DNA from: Labrys sedimenti
Lineage (GTDB): Bacteria; Pseudomonadota; Alphaproteobacteria; Rhizobiales; Labraceae
Reading direction: 5' to 3'
Assembly: GCF_034424805.1 (NCBI RefSeq)
Contig: NZ_JAXOUF010000005.1
Span: forward strand, 304,590-368,589
Length of the DNA stretch: 64,000 bases
The first letter of the stretch is position 1. The number at the start of each line of letters is the position of its first letter. The position numbers and the translations under genes are program-made. Positions 1-9,200 of the stretch are shown piece by piece. Under the pieces are notes generated by a model. That model saw only the letters and a program-made list of their open reading frames with translations, made no database searches and was not told the DNA's origin.

Positions 1-402
1 AGGATCGGGCGGAAATGGTCGATGATGCTGTTCGGCGGCCTCGCGACGCTCTGCACCGTGCCGCTCCTGACGGCCATCGGCAGCGTTCAGAGCCCGATCA
101 TGGCCTATTTCCTGGTGGTGGCGGCACTCGCGATCGTGTCCTTCTACACCTCGATTAGCGGGCTCGTGAAAGCCGAGATGTTTCCGGCCGAGGTCCGCGC
201 GCTTGGAGTCGGCCTCTCCTACGCCATCGCCAATGCCGTCTTCGGCGGTTCCGCCGAGGCAGTAGCGCTTGCCTTCAAGGATGCCGGCCATGAGGCATGG
301 TTCTTCTGGTACGTCACGGCGATGTGCGCGATTGCCTTCCTCACCGCCCTCACCATGCTCGCCAACCGGCCGACCTATCTGGCGGGCGAGGGCACGGAAT
401 AG
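1..402 (+). CDS. MFS transporter, C-terminal part (metabolite:H+ symporter type)
   Basis: The frame is open from base 1, where it reads RIGRKWSMM, the typical major-facilitator loop 'R-x-G-R-R/K'. About three hydrophobic segments follow and the gene stops at 400-402. The motif VKAEMFPAEVRALGVGLSYAIANAVFGG is characteristic of the MHS branch of MFS permeases (dicarboxylate, alpha-ketoglutarate, proline/betaine or shikimate symporters). Only about 133 residues are inside the window, so the start and the substrate-determining N-terminal half are missing. It is an inner-membrane uptake protein; the substrate cannot be inferred. The following 200 bases up to the malic enzyme stop hold nothing I recognise. 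Confidence 0.85.
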   Translation, partial: RIGRKWSMMLFGGLATLCTVPLLTAIGSVQSPIMAYFLVVAALAIVSFYTSISGLVKAEMFPAEVRALGVGLSYAIANAVFGGSAEAVALAFKDAGHEAWFFWYVTAMCAIAFLTALTMLANRPTYLAGEGTE

Positions 403-602
403 GCCCCTATGGCCCCGTGCCGCAAAGCGCGAGCAGGTTTTCGGTGAAAACGAGGGGCAATGGCGCCAGATCTGCGTGATGGCGCCATCGGCAACCAGCC
501 TGAGCTTCCGCCCGCTCGCCGGTGCGGTCCCCAGGAGGCATCCTCGATGCCTCTTGGGATTGTCCATGACGCCGAACAGACCGAGGGGCCGGCGCGCCTC
601 GT

Positions 603-2915
603 TCACCCGCCGATATTGGCTGCTGCCAGCACCGCCATGTTGACGAGATCGGTGTCCTTGGCGGCCAGCGGCACGATCTGCACCGACTTGTCGAGGCCAA
701 CCAGGATCGGGCCGATCACCGTGGCCCCGCCGAGCTCCTGCAGCATCTTGGTGGCGATCGAGGCCGAGTGGAAAGCCGGCATGATCAGCACATTGGCAGG
801 CCCTGACAGGCGGCAGAACGGATAGAGCGCCATGGCCTCGCGGTTGAGCGCGACATCGGCCCCCATCTCGCCGTCATATTCGAAATCGACGCGCCGGCGG
901 TCGAGAATACGCACGGCATCGCGCACGCGCTCGGCCCGCTCGCCCTCGGGATGGCCGAAAGTGGAATAGGCCAACATGGCCACGCGCGGCTCATAGCCCA
1001 GGCGCTTGGCCACCGAGGCCGCCTCGATGGCGATGGCAGCCAGCTCCTCCGAGGTCGGCATGTCGTGCACGGCGGTATCGGCCACCAGCACCGTGCGCCC
1101 GCGCGCAATGGCGATGGAAAGGCCGAGGACGCAATGGCCGGGCTTGTCGCTGACGACGCGCCTGACGTCCTCGAGGGCGATCGAATAATTGCGGGTCAGG
1201 CCGGTGACCATGGCGTCGGCATCGCCCATCGCCACCATGCAGGCGGCGAAATGGTTGCGGTCGATCGAGGCCAGGCGCACGCAGTCGCGCATCAAATAGC
1301 CCTGGCGCTGCAGCCTGTCATAGAGATATTGCGCATAGGCATTGGTGCGCGGCGAGATGCGGGCGTTCTGGATCACCATGCCCTCGCGCAGCTCGACGCC
1401 GGCAAAGGCGGCGGCGGCCTCCACGCGATCCTCGCGGCCGACCAGGATGGCGGTGCCCAGCCCCTGGTTGACGAAGGACGCGGCAGCGCGGATCACCGCC
1501 TCCTCCTCGCCCTCGGCGAACACCACGCGCTTGGGCGAACGGCGGACCCGGTCGAAGATGCCGGCCAGCGTGCCGGCGACGGGATCGCGGCGGGCCGAAA
1601 GCGCGGCGCGATAGGCAACGAGATCGGCGATCGGCTTGCGGGCGACACCGGTCTCCATCGCGGCCTTGGCCACGGCCACCGGCACGCGCGTCATCAGGCG
1701 AGGATCGAACGGGGCGGGAATGATGTAGTCGCGGCCGAAGCGCGGCCGCGCGCCCTGATAGGCGCTCGCCACCTCGTCCGGCACCTCCTCTTGGGCAAGC
1801 TCGGCCAAGGCCTGGGCTGCCGCCACCTTCATCTCCATGTTGATGGCCGTGGCATGCACGTCGAGCGCGCCGCGGAAGATATAGGGAAAGCCCAGGACAT
1901 TGTTGACCTGGTTGGGGTAGTCGGAGCGGCCGGTGGCGATGATGACGTCGTCGCGCACGGCGTGGGCCTCGTCCGGCGTGATCTCCGGATCGGGATTGGC
2001 CATGGCGAAGACCACCGGATTGGGCGCCATCGAACGCAGCATCTCGGTGGTGAGGGCGCCCTTGACCGACAGGCCGAAAAAGACGTCGGCGCCGTCGAGA
2101 GCCTGCGCCAATGTGCGCCGGTCCGTCTCGGCGGCATGGGCGGATTTCCACTGGTTCATGCCATCGCTGCGGCCTTTGTAGACCACGCCCTTGGTATCGC
2201 AGAGCAGGACGTTGTCCGGCGCAAAGCCCATGGCCTTGACCAGCTCGACGCAGGCGATGCCGGCCGCCCCGGCGCCGTTGACCACCAGGCGGGTGGAGTT
2301 GATGTCGCGCCCGGTCAGCTTCAGGCAGTTGAACAGGCCGGCGGCAGCGATGATGGCGGTGCCGTGCTGGTCGTCATGGAAGACCGGGATGTCCATCAAT
2401 TCCTTGAGGCGCTGCTCGATGATGAAGCATTCCGGCGCCTTGATGTCTTCCAGGTTGATACCGCCGAAGCTCGGGCCGAGATAGCGCACCGCGTTGATGA
2501 AGGCATCGGCGTCCTTGGTATCGATCTCCAGATCGATCGAATCGACATCGGCAAAGCGCTTGAACAGCACGGATTTGCCTTCCATCACCGGCTTGGAGGC
2601 CAGTGCGCCGAGATCGCCGAGACCGAGAATGGCGGTGCCGTTGGAGATTACCGCCACCATGTTGCCCTTGGCCGTATAGTCATAGGCCAGCGCCGGGTTC
2701 TCCGCGATCGCCCGCACAGGCACCGCCACGCCCGGCGAATAAGCGAGCGAGAGGTCGCGCTGCGTCGCCATCGGCTTGGTCGGTACTACCTCGAGCTTGC
2801 CTGGCTTGCCTTGGGCGTGGAAGGCCAGGGCCTCCTGATCGGTGAAGCTGGGGCGGGCTTGATTGGAGCGGACCGGGGTCGAGCCGACTGGGCGCGGCGG
2901 TTTCTTATCCGTCAT
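603..2915 (-). CDS. maeB: NAD(P)-dependent malic enzyme with C-terminal phosphotransacetylase-like domain
   Basis: Oxidative decarboxylation of malate to pyruvate. The N-terminal ~430 residues are the malic enzyme: YSPGVAVPV, then FHDDQHGTA, then a nucleotide-binding GAGAAG. The C-terminal ~330 residues resemble phosphate acetyltransferase (RVVFAEGEEEAVIRAA onward), a fusion typical of MaeB/Dme/Tme. The length of 770 residues from the ATG at 2915 matches rhizobial DME/TME as I remember them. A GTG at 2957 would add 14 residues, but neither start has a strong ribosome site. In rhizobia such enzymes supply pyruvate/acetyl-CoA during growth on C4-dicarboxylates. The PTA-like domain is usually regulatory rather than catalytic. 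NAD versus NADP preference cannot be read from sequence. Confidence 0.95.
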   Translation of the reverse strand: MTDKKPPRPVGSTPVRSNQARPSFTDQEALAFHAQGKPGKLEVVPTKPMATQRDLSLAYSPGVAVPVRAIAENPALAYDYTAKGNMVAVISNGTAILGLGDLGALASKPVMEGKSVLFKRFADVDSIDLEIDTKDADAFINAVRYLGPSFGGINLEDIKAPECFIIEQRLKELMDIPVFHDDQHGTAIIAAAGLFNCLKLTGRDINSTRLVVNGAGAAGIACVELVKAMGFAPDNVLLCDTKGVVYKGRSDGMNQWKSAHAAETDRRTLAQALDGADVFFGLSVKGALTTEMLRSMAPNPVVFAMANPDPEITPDEAHAVRDDVIIATGRSDYPNQVNNVLGFPYIFRGALDVHATAINMEMKVAAAQALAELAQEEVPDEVASAYQGARPRFGRDYIIPAPFDPRLMTRVPVAVAKAAMETGVARKPIADLVAYRAALSARRDPVAGTLAGIFDRVRRSPKRVVFAEGEEEAVIRAAASFVNQGLGTAILVGREDRVEAAAAFAGVELREGMVIQNARISPRTNAYAQYLYDRLQRQGYLMRDCVRLASIDRNHFAACMVAMGDADAMVTGLTRNYSIALEDVRRVVSDKPGHCVLGLSIAIARGRTVLVADTAVHDMPTSEELAAIAIEAASVAKRLGYEPRVAMLAYSTFGHPEGERAERVRDAVRILDRRRVDFEYDGEMGADVALNREAMALYPFCRLSGPANVLIMPAFHSASIATKMLQELGGATVIGPILVGLDKSVQIVPLAAKDTDLVNMAVLAAANIGG

Positions 2916-3079
2916 TGCGGGGGCGTTTCCATTATCAGGGGAACCGACCCTAAGCACAATTACGGGCTTCGTCCACGGACGATGCCGCGAAGGCCGCCGT
3001 TCCTGCGGCTTCTGCTAGGAAAGAAAAAAGAGCAGGAACCGCGCTGCCGGCCCATGCGGTTCGCTGGGATATAAGGGCG

Positions 3080-3943
3080 TCAGGCCGCCCGGCGGCCGTC
3101 GCGATAGCCCTCGAGCCGGCCCTTCAGCGTGTTGAGGTAGTAGATCGCCCGGCCGCGCTGGCCACGTGCCCGGCTGAGGACATAGCCCCCGAAGGAGCGC
3201 AGCATGTAATTGAAGGAATAGAGCGTGCCCATGCGATGCTTGGCCAGGACATAGCCCATGCCGCGGCCGTAGCCGCGTGCCTTCTGCTGCATGCGGACAT
3301 CCATCATGTCGATGCGGATCTCGGGATGATGGCCATAGATGGCGTCGTCATAATAGGAGCGATAGCCGCGCTCCAGCATGCGCAGCACGATGTCGGGCGC
3401 CTCGCAGGCCTGCCAGGGCGAGGTGGCGCCGACACCGACATCCTCGTCATAGCCGCCGACGGCCTCGAAAACATCGCGCCGGCAGAAGGATACCCATTCG
3501 ATCAGTGTGTCGAAGACATCGCGGGCGCCGGTCCAGCGTGCCCCCTCGGCAAAGCGGCCATTGATCGAGCGCCCCGTCTCATCGGCGGCCCGGCCGTTGA
3601 CGATGTCGGCTCCCGTTTCCGCGAAGGTCTTCAGCACCTTTTCCAGCAGCCAGGACGGGTAGGTGCAATCATCATCCGGAAAGCCGAGAAGCTCGCCCTC
3701 GGCGACCTTGGCGCCATTGTTGCGGGCCCGGCTTGCACCCGGCACGCCGGGCGTACGCAGATGGCGGATCGGGAAGGCGCGCATCTTGCGCGCCAGCACC
3801 TCGGTAACCCGCTCGTCGCGATTCTGGTCGACGATGATCACCTCGAAATCCTTGAAAGTCTGGGTTTCCAGGCTGTCGAGCATCAATGCGATCTCCTCGG
3901 AGCGTCCGAGCGTCGCCATCACCAGTGAAAAATGTACGGCCAT
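3080..3943 (-). CDS. glycosyltransferase family 2 (GT-A fold)
   Basis: 287 residues. The N-terminus FSLVMATLGRSEEIALMLDSLETQTFKDFEVIIVDQN is the classic GT2 nucleotide-sugar binding start. PGASRARNNGAKVAEGELLGFPDDDC contains the DDD metal/UDP-sugar motif, and a later SPWQACEAPDIVLRMLERGY carries the E-D acceptor-side motif. There are no obvious membrane spans, so it is probably a peripheral inner-membrane enzyme adding one sugar to a lipid-linked repeat unit. It is the last gene of a minus-strand run (flippase, GT2, GT2), 15 bases after the preceding gene, consistent with an exopolysaccharide operon. An AAGG stretch lies about 12 bases before the ATG. Donor and acceptor sugars are unknown. 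Confidence 0.9.
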   Translation of the reverse strand: MAVHFSLVMATLGRSEEIALMLDSLETQTFKDFEVIIVDQNRDERVTEVLARKMRAFPIRHLRTPGVPGASRARNNGAKVAEGELLGFPDDDCTYPSWLLEKVLKTFAETGADIVNGRAADETGRSINGRFAEGARWTGARDVFDTLIEWVSFCRRDVFEAVGGYDEDVGVGATSPWQACEAPDIVLRMLERGYRSYYDDAIYGHHPEIRIDMMDVRMQQKARGYGRGMGYVLAKHRMGTLYSFNYMLRSFGGYVLSRARGQRGRAIYYLNTLKGRLEGYRDGRRAA

Positions 3944-3958
3944 CGTCTGCGCCTTGAC

Positions 3959-4855
3959 CTACAATTTGAGAATCCGCGCAGGATCGAGTTGCCCCCGTAC
4001 CAGATCCCACAGAGCTAGAAGATTGCCGGCGAGCCGTCCGCGCCGGTCGGTCCAAGGCTCCGGAAAGGCGCTCTTGACCAGATTGGAAGCCAGGTTCTCC
4101 ACACTGCCCTCCAGCACGCCGCGCAGGCTCATATTGCCCTTGCGCATGATATAGACGCGGTTGGCGATCTGCGAATAGCCGAGCCGCCGGCCGGGACTGC
4201 GGCCGCCTGACTTGGTGCCCAGATGCACGCCGCGCAGGCGCCCGCTCTTGACGATCCGGCCGAAAGGCGCGAGCTGCCGGGAGAAATCGACATCCTCGAG
4301 CCAAGCATAGAGCGGCAGCTTCTCGTCGAAGGCAAGGCCGTGCCGGCGTACCGGCTCGAGCCGCACCGCCATGTTGCAGCCATAGCCGTTATAGACAGGC
4401 TCCAGCGTGTCCGCCGCGCGATTGGGGCCGGCCGCCGCCAGCCTGTCGAGGCCCTCGCGCATGCCGAGTCCCGCTCCCGGGGCGCCATCGGCGAGCACCG
4501 TCCCGGTGACCATCACCATATCGGGATTTTCGACAAACAGCCTGACGGTCTCGGCCAGGAAATCGGGCGCGGGCAGGAAGTCGTCGTCAAAGAACATCAC
4601 GATGTCCGCATCGGTGGCGGCCATCAGGGCATTGCGCTGATGCGGCAGGCCGACCGGGCCCGCGATCATCTTCAGGCCCGGAACGAGCTGGCGGAGGGCG
4701 GCCTCGTCGGCATCGGCGGGCTTGGCCGGGCAGATCAGGAAATCGTCGGGCCGGCGCTCCTGGCCCATCATTACCCGCACGGTCTCGGTCAGCACATCCC
4801 GTCGGCCCGCCGTCGCGATTGCGACGGCAATCCGCATGTTTTCATGCGCCTTCAC
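3959..4855 (-). CDS. glycosyltransferase family 2
   Basis: About 298 residues from a GTG at 4855, chosen because GGAGAG sits 6 bases upstream. An ATG at 4837 (MRIAVAIATAGRRDVL, where GT2 homology begins) or at 4900 are alternatives. It reads IAVAIATAGRRDVLTETVRVM, then VGLPHQRNALMAATDADIVMFFDDDFLPAPDFL with the catalytic-site DDD, then YNGYGCNMAVRLEPVRRHGLAFDEKLPLYAWLEDVDFSRQL with the GT2 ED motif. It probably adds one sugar in the same polysaccharide pathway as its neighbours. The gene lies between the flippase gene and the other GT2 on the minus strand with short spacers, so cotranscription is likely. Confidence 0.88.
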   Translation of the reverse strand: MKAHENMRIAVAIATAGRRDVLTETVRVMMGQERRPDDFLICPAKPADADEAALRQLVPGLKMIAGPVGLPHQRNALMAATDADIVMFFDDDFLPAPDFLAETVRLFVENPDMVMVTGTVLADGAPGAGLGMREGLDRLAAAGPNRAADTLEPVYNGYGCNMAVRLEPVRRHGLAFDEKLPLYAWLEDVDFSRQLAPFGRIVKSGRLRGVHLGTKSGGRSPGRRLGYSQIANRVYIMRKGNMSLRGVLEGSVENLASNLVKSAFPEPWTDRRGRLAGNLLALWDLVRGQLDPARILKL

Positions 4856-4904
4856 GCCGATCTCTCCATGATGCAGGTCTTCCTTGCCATCGCCACGCAT
4901 GTCG

Positions 4905-6395
4905 TCAGGTCCTGAACCGAAACCGTGCCCGCGACATGATCTGGTCGACCAGGCCGGTCAGCCCGAGCGCATCGCCGAACCAGCGCGACATCAGATAGAC
5001 ACTGCCGACATAGGTCACGAGATAGACCGCGCCGGCAGCGCCAATCCTGACCAGATTCATGACGATATCGGTACTGTCTTGAAACAGGGTCGAGACATAG
5101 ACCAGGAAAAGCGCACTGATCACCAAGGCTGCGCAAGGCCCGACAAAGGCGGCAAGCTGGGCACGATAGCCCAACCCGATCATCGATTTCACCGCCATCA
5201 TGGTCGAGACCAGCACCGCAAGCGTAGCAAGCCCCTTGGCTGCAATCGCTCCCATAACGCCGAAGCACAGGATACCGGCGATGGTGAGCGGCACGCGTAC
5301 GGCAAACTCGATCAGGTTCCTGAAGGTGATCTGCCGCGACTTGTTGAGACTGACGGCCAGCGGCGCCATCGGCAGCGCCGGAATTGAGCCGATGCAGGCC
5401 AGGGCTATGCCGGTAAGGATAGGGGCGGCCTCGGCCCATTGCGGGCCGAGAAAGACATGAATCAGGTGCTCGGCCATGATGGCGCCGAAGCAAAGGATCG
5501 GCGCCATCAGCAGGAAGATGCCGACGCTGGCTTTGAGATAGCTGTTCCGAAGGCCGCCATTCTGATGCGCATTGACGAAGGCCACGTTCAACGGCGTCCC
5601 GAGCGGGGCGGCCAGGACCTGGAACGGCAGCGAGGAAAGATCGTTGGCCATCACATAACGCCCGAAGGCGGCGGGCGGAATGAAACGGGGTAGAATGAAG
5701 CGGTCCGCCTGCCAGTTGATGGCCGACAGGATCTGCGACATCAGGTTCCAGGTCAGGATGTCGGCAAAGACCGGCCAGGCCTTCAGCGTCAGGCGCGGGC
5801 GCATCGGCGCGAGCCAATAGGAGCCGACCAGGGCGACGAAGGCGACCAGAATGGTTCCGAGCGCGATCGACCAGTAGCTCCGCGTCAGAATCGCCACGAT
5901 GATCGCGGTGGTCACGGCAATGGTCTTGCTGGTGATGTCGAGCCCTGCCTGGCGGCGGAAATCCATGCGCCGGTTGAATTCCACCAGCATGGGACTGACG
6001 CAGCCGCGCATGGCGGGCGCCAGCGCCAGGCTCATCACCAGCGGCACCAGCCGGGGCTCGCCATAGAAGATCGAGATGGGCCAGGCGCAGAGAATGAAGA
6101 AGCCGGCGATAATCAGCCCGCGCAGGGCGCCCAGCGTGAAAGCGGTGTTGTAGACCTCCGCGGTCGGCTCGGGAACGCGCAGCATGGCTGCGCCGAGCGG
6201 CAGTTCCATCACGGCCTCGACGATGAAGATCAAGGTCATCGCCATCGCGACCAGGCCGAAATCGCTGGGCCCGAGGAAACGGGCCAGCACGATCAGGGCG
6301 ACGAAATCCACCGACTTGCCAGCAAGCCGCGCTCCGGCCGTCCAGGCACCGGCCTTGGCCGTCTGTTTCGAAAGTGCGCCGATTTCAGCCCTCAT
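4905..6395 (-). CDS. polysaccharide flippase, Wzx/ExoT-like (MOP superfamily)
   Basis: 496 residues with about 12-14 hydrophobic segments. The start TAKAGAWTAGARLAGKSVDFVALIVLARFLGPSDFGLVAMAMTLI is typical of the PST/Wzx family, with gene-end segments LAPMRPRLTLK and RFILPRFIPPAAFGRYVMANDLSSLPFQVLAAPLGTPLNVAF in the WzxC/ExoT style. The likely role is moving undecaprenyl-linked repeat units across the inner membrane, upstream of the Wzy polymerase. It is the promoter-proximal gene of a minus-strand operon with two GT2 enzymes, divergent from the GH16 gene across 493 bases. The substrate glycan is unknown. Confidence 0.92.
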   Translation of the reverse strand: MRAEIGALSKQTAKAGAWTAGARLAGKSVDFVALIVLARFLGPSDFGLVAMAMTLIFIVEAVMELPLGAAMLRVPEPTAEVYNTAFTLGALRGLIIAGFFILCAWPISIFYGEPRLVPLVMSLALAPAMRGCVSPMLVEFNRRMDFRRQAGLDITSKTIAVTTAIIVAILTRSYWSIALGTILVAFVALVGSYWLAPMRPRLTLKAWPVFADILTWNLMSQILSAINWQADRFILPRFIPPAAFGRYVMANDLSSLPFQVLAAPLGTPLNVAFVNAHQNGGLRNSYLKASVGIFLLMAPILCFGAIMAEHLIHVFLGPQWAEAAPILTGIALACIGSIPALPMAPLAVSLNKSRQITFRNLIEFAVRVPLTIAGILCFGVMGAIAAKGLATLAVLVSTMMAVKSMIGLGYRAQLAAFVGPCAALVISALFLVYVSTLFQDSTDIVMNLVRIGAAGAVYLVTYVGSVYLMSRWFGDALGLTGLVDQIMSRARFRFRT

Positions 6396-6888
6396 GGCGG
6401 CACAGGCTCCCCTCTGCCTGCCCTCTTAGGGACCAAGCAGTTTCGAAGCCGGCGCCGGAAGCTCCGCGCTGCCATTGGGGAGATACGATCAGGATCATCA
6501 TCGAGGTTGAATTGTATGGAACGTGGATATCACGGCGCGACGACCGGAGCCTTTCATCAGCGAACAAAAATCTCGACCCGGGGTTCGTCCCCCAGACCGG
6601 CTATCAAAACAAGTCGTGGCTTATCCGGCCGCGGATGACCGCCGATGATGACGGCTGCTACCAGCGATGGCTATTTTATGCAAAGGCCTCGCAGCCTGAC
6701 AGCTATCCATTCGAAGGATCGCCAAAAGGGAACCACTCCCCCTTTTGGGAGGTGGTCCGCGTCGCACCCTCTGGGCTATCCTCAGGCAGCTCGGCAAAGA
6801 CCTGGCGGCTCCCAATCATCACACATCAGCAGCCCGTTGCAACGCTCCGTCGATGGAGCACCCGCGAGCCTGAAAGGAATTCGTACCC
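6396..6888. promoter_or_regulatory. divergent intergenic region of the exopolysaccharide locus
   Basis: 493 bases between the divergent flippase and GH16 genes; no convincing gene. It contains a 16-bp motif, TATCCATTCGAAGGAT (6704-6719), that recurs with two changes at 9526-9541 in the other divergent intergenic region of the locus. It also contains a stem with 8-bp arms, CCAAAAGG (6722-6729) and CCTTTTGG (6741-6748). A second, competing pairing between GGAACCACTCCC and GGGAGGTGGTCC overlaps it. Both genes presumably start transcription here; I could not assign -35/-10 boxes with confidence. Confidence 0.45.
6704..6719. promoter_or_regulatory. candidate operator, copy 1 (shared EPS motif)
   Basis: TATCCATTCGAAGGAT is a partly palindromic 16-mer (ATCC...GGAT half-sites around TTCGAA). 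It matches 14 of 16 bases with the sequence at 9526-9541. It lies 170 bases before the GH16 start and 309 before the flippase start. Position and repetition suggest a regulator-binding site; no known box name is claimed. Confidence 0.4.
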
Positions 6889-7755
6889 ATGAGTCCCATC
6901 ACCCGGCGCCTGTTCCTGGCCCTTCCCGCCCTGGGCCTGTCCGCCGCTCCGGCATGGGGGCAGGCCGCACCGGATCTCAGCGGCTACAAGCTCATCTTCA
7001 GGGACGAGTTCGACGGCACCGAACTCGACCGCGACAAATGGCACATCGGCACCAATCCCAAGGGCGAGCAGTGGGGTTCCGACAGCTATTTCGTCACCGC
7101 CAGCCAGGCGGATGCCGAGCTCTTCGGCCAGGTCTACCGGGTCGCGGACGGCAAGCTGCGGATCCGGGCCAACCACAAGGCCGACTTTGCCGATCCCACC
7201 GGCTGGAAGCGCAAATGGTATTCCGGCATGATCAGCACGGCCTTTCCCAACGGCAAGCCGCCGAGCGCAGCCTTTCGGCGCGGCTATGTCGAGGTCCGCC
7301 AGAAGTTCCCGGCCGGAAAGGGCGTGTGGCCGGCCAATTGGGCCCTCAACCTGAAATCGCAGACCCCTGAGGGCGATCCGCTCGGTTCCATCGAGATCGA
7401 CGGGCTGGAAGCCTATGGCGTCGACATGACCATCTTCCACACCATCGTCCACAATTGGGGGAACAAGACCTCTTCCCCCGCCATGTCGCAAAAGCTCCCC
7501 GACCTGACCGCCGATTTCCATACCTATGGCTATCTGGTGGGCGACAACGAGGTTTCCGCTTTTCTCGACGGCAAGCTCGTCCACACGGTTTCACTGTTGC
7601 GGGCCGATAGCGTCGACCGCTTCTTCTGGATGTTCAACCTGGCCATGGGCGGCGGCTGGCCGATCACCGTTCCCGAAAACGGCCATTACGACATGCTGAT
7701 CGATTATGTCCGCATCTATTCCAAGGATCCTGACGCGGTTGCCATCAATCCATGA
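6889..7755 (+). CDS. secreted glycoside hydrolase family 16 protein (polysaccharide depolymerase)
   Basis: 288 residues. The N-terminus TRRLFLALPALGLSAAPAWGQA is a Tat-like signal peptide (TRRxFL, then a hydrophobic stretch and an A-x-A-type site), so export in folded form is likely. The GH16 core begins KLIFRDEFDGTELDRDKW. The catalytic motif E-I-D-x-x-E is present, with E169, D171 and E174. A GAAAGGAA ribosome site precedes the ATG. In exopolysaccharide loci such enzymes (ExoK/ExsH-type endoglycanases) trim or release the polymer. Its position between flippase and polymerase genes supports that role. Specificity (beta-1,3 or beta-1,4 glucan, galactan) cannot be decided. Confidence 0.92.
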   Translation: MSPITRRLFLALPALGLSAAPAWGQAAPDLSGYKLIFRDEFDGTELDRDKWHIGTNPKGEQWGSDSYFVTASQADAELFGQVYRVADGKLRIRANHKADFADPTGWKRKWYSGMISTAFPNGKPPSAAFRRGYVEVRQKFPAGKGVWPANWALNLKSQTPEGDPLGSIEIDGLEAYGVDMTIFHTIVHNWGNKTSSPAMSQKLPDLTADFHTYGYLVGDNEVSAFLDGKLVHTVSLLRADSVDRFFWMFNLAMGGGWPITVPENGHYDMLIDYVRIYSKDPDAVAINP

Positions 7756-7772
7756 TTTCTAACCGATGACTT

Positions 7773-9200
7773 CTAACCCATGACCTCGGCTCTGGCCGGC
7801 CTGATGGCCTCCGCCGCCTGCTTTCTGGCCCCCGAATCGAGGTCGCAGGTAGCGCAGGCAATGCCGGCCAGCATGTAGAAGGGCAGGCCGAGATCGATCA
7901 GGGTACCCGAGATCGTCGCCATGATCAGACCCACGAGACAGCCGATCCGCAGGGCGGCGCGCAGCTGGATCGTGGCCCAATCGAGGGGGCGGATAGCGGG
8001 CTTGAACAGCACCATCAGGATGAAGATCCCGTAAGTGAGCGCGCCGATGGCACCGAGATTGGCCAGAACCGCCAGCGGGAAGCTCGAGGCGCGCACCGTG
8101 CCAATGCCGGCTCCCAGCCCATAGGTCGCGAAGAATGTCTCGAGCGCCGTCTGGTTCCACATGCCGCGCTCCGCCGCCGACTGGCTCGTTCCCTTGTTCA
8201 GGACGAAGTCCTGTATCATGCCGTAGATCGTTTCTGCCAAGGCGGGAGTGAGCAGCACGGCTGCGACGATCACGGCAAGCAGCAGGGGCGCAAAAGCGAG
8301 ATAGGCATAGACGCTGCGCGGCAGGGGCCCTCCCCGCACGAGCCGCAGCAAGGACTCCGCATAGAGGATCGCCAGCACCACCGGCAAGGCAACATAGCCG
8401 CTGGTGGAAGTGCAGAAGATCACCAGGAGCAAGTTGATCAGCGCCAGCCAGAATGTGAGCTGAGGGCGGATATTGCCGAGCCAGAGCCGGAGAGCAAAAC
8501 TGCCGGCCCACATCGACGACGAGGCGAAGGCGGCCGCCTCGGTGAAGGAGCCATTGATGCGCTTGAGCCCGTTGACCACGGTATCGTCATGCATCGTGTA
8601 GGTGGTGTTGCGCATGAAATCGAGCAGGAAGGCGGTTCCCGTCCAGAAGGTGGCGAGATCGACGGCCGCGAAGAAAATATTGAGGGCGCAATAGGCCACC
8701 ACGGCATTGGTGACAGCCTCCAGGCCTTCCCTGGTCCGGGCAACGATGTAGCAGATCAGAAAGCAGACGATGTCGCCGATGAAATAGACGCTCTGCGTCA
8801 GATTGCCGGTGGTGGGAGAAAGCGGCACCAGAATGGGCGCAGAGCCACCGTCGGAGGTGGCACCGATGGCGGCGACATAGGAGGCCCCGGCGAAGAAGCG
8901 CGGCAGGATGAAGGCCCCGACGATGCCGACAGCCGCCGTCGCAACGAACCAGAATCCCTCGCGCGGAAAGGTGAGGCGTGCCGTGACGACCGACCAGGTG
9001 CCCGGGCGCGTCAGGACGGATGCCGCCGTGAAGCCCAGCAGCAGATGGGCCGGCTGGATGGTGGTGCCCGCCAGGATCAACGCGGCGGAAGAACCAAAGA
9101 TCATGCATGGGATGAGCACGGAGACGCCGAAGATCGGCCCGCGCCTCAAAGCCAGGACTCCAAGCAGAATGAAGAAGACGCCGATGGGTTCCAAACTCAC
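7773..9200 (-). CDS. Wzy-like polysaccharide polymerase / O-antigen ligase-like membrane protein
   Basis: About 475 residues, almost entirely hydrophobic, with 10-12 predicted spans. The C-terminal segment ERGMWNQTALETFFATYGLGAGIGTVRASSFPLAVLANLGAIGALTYGIFIL matches the pattern of Wzy/ExoQ-type polymerases and Wzy_C/O-antigen ligase domains. The preceding loop is long and exposed, as expected for the periplasmic active loop. A GTG start at 9200 is preferred because GAAAGGG lies 6 bases upstream; an ATG at 9224 is the alternative. It is convergent with the GH16 gene and probably polymerises repeat units flipped by the 4905-6395 protein. The precise class (polymerase or ligase) is inferred. Confidence 0.78.
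   Translation of the reverse strand: MSLEPIGVFFILLGVLALRRGPIFGVSVLIPCMIFGSSAALILAGTTIQPAHLLLGFTAASVLTRPGTWSVVTARLTFPREGFWFVATAAVGIVGAFILPRFFAGASYVAAIGATSDGGSAPILVPLSPTTGNLTQSVYFIGDIVCFLICYIVARTREGLEAVTNAVVAYCALNIFFAAVDLATFWTGTAFLLDFMRNTTYTMHDDTVVNGLKRINGSFTEAAAFASSSMWAGSFALRLWLGNIRPQLTFWLALINLLLVIFCTSTSGYVALPVVLAILYAESLLRLVRGGPLPRSVYAYLAFAPLLLAVIVAAVLLTPALAETIYGMIQDFVLNKGTSQSAAERGMWNQTALETFFATYGLGAGIGTVRASSFPLAVLANLGAIGALTYGIFILMVLFKPAIRPLDWATIQLRAALRIGCLVGLIMATISGTLIDLGLPFYMLAGIACATCDLDSGARKQAAEAIRPARAEVMG

Noticed and set aside
951..3074. 707-residue plus-strand frame opposite the malic enzyme
   Set aside because: Rich in His, Arg, Gly and Ala as expected of a high-G+C antisense shadow; the malic enzyme on the other strand is unambiguous.
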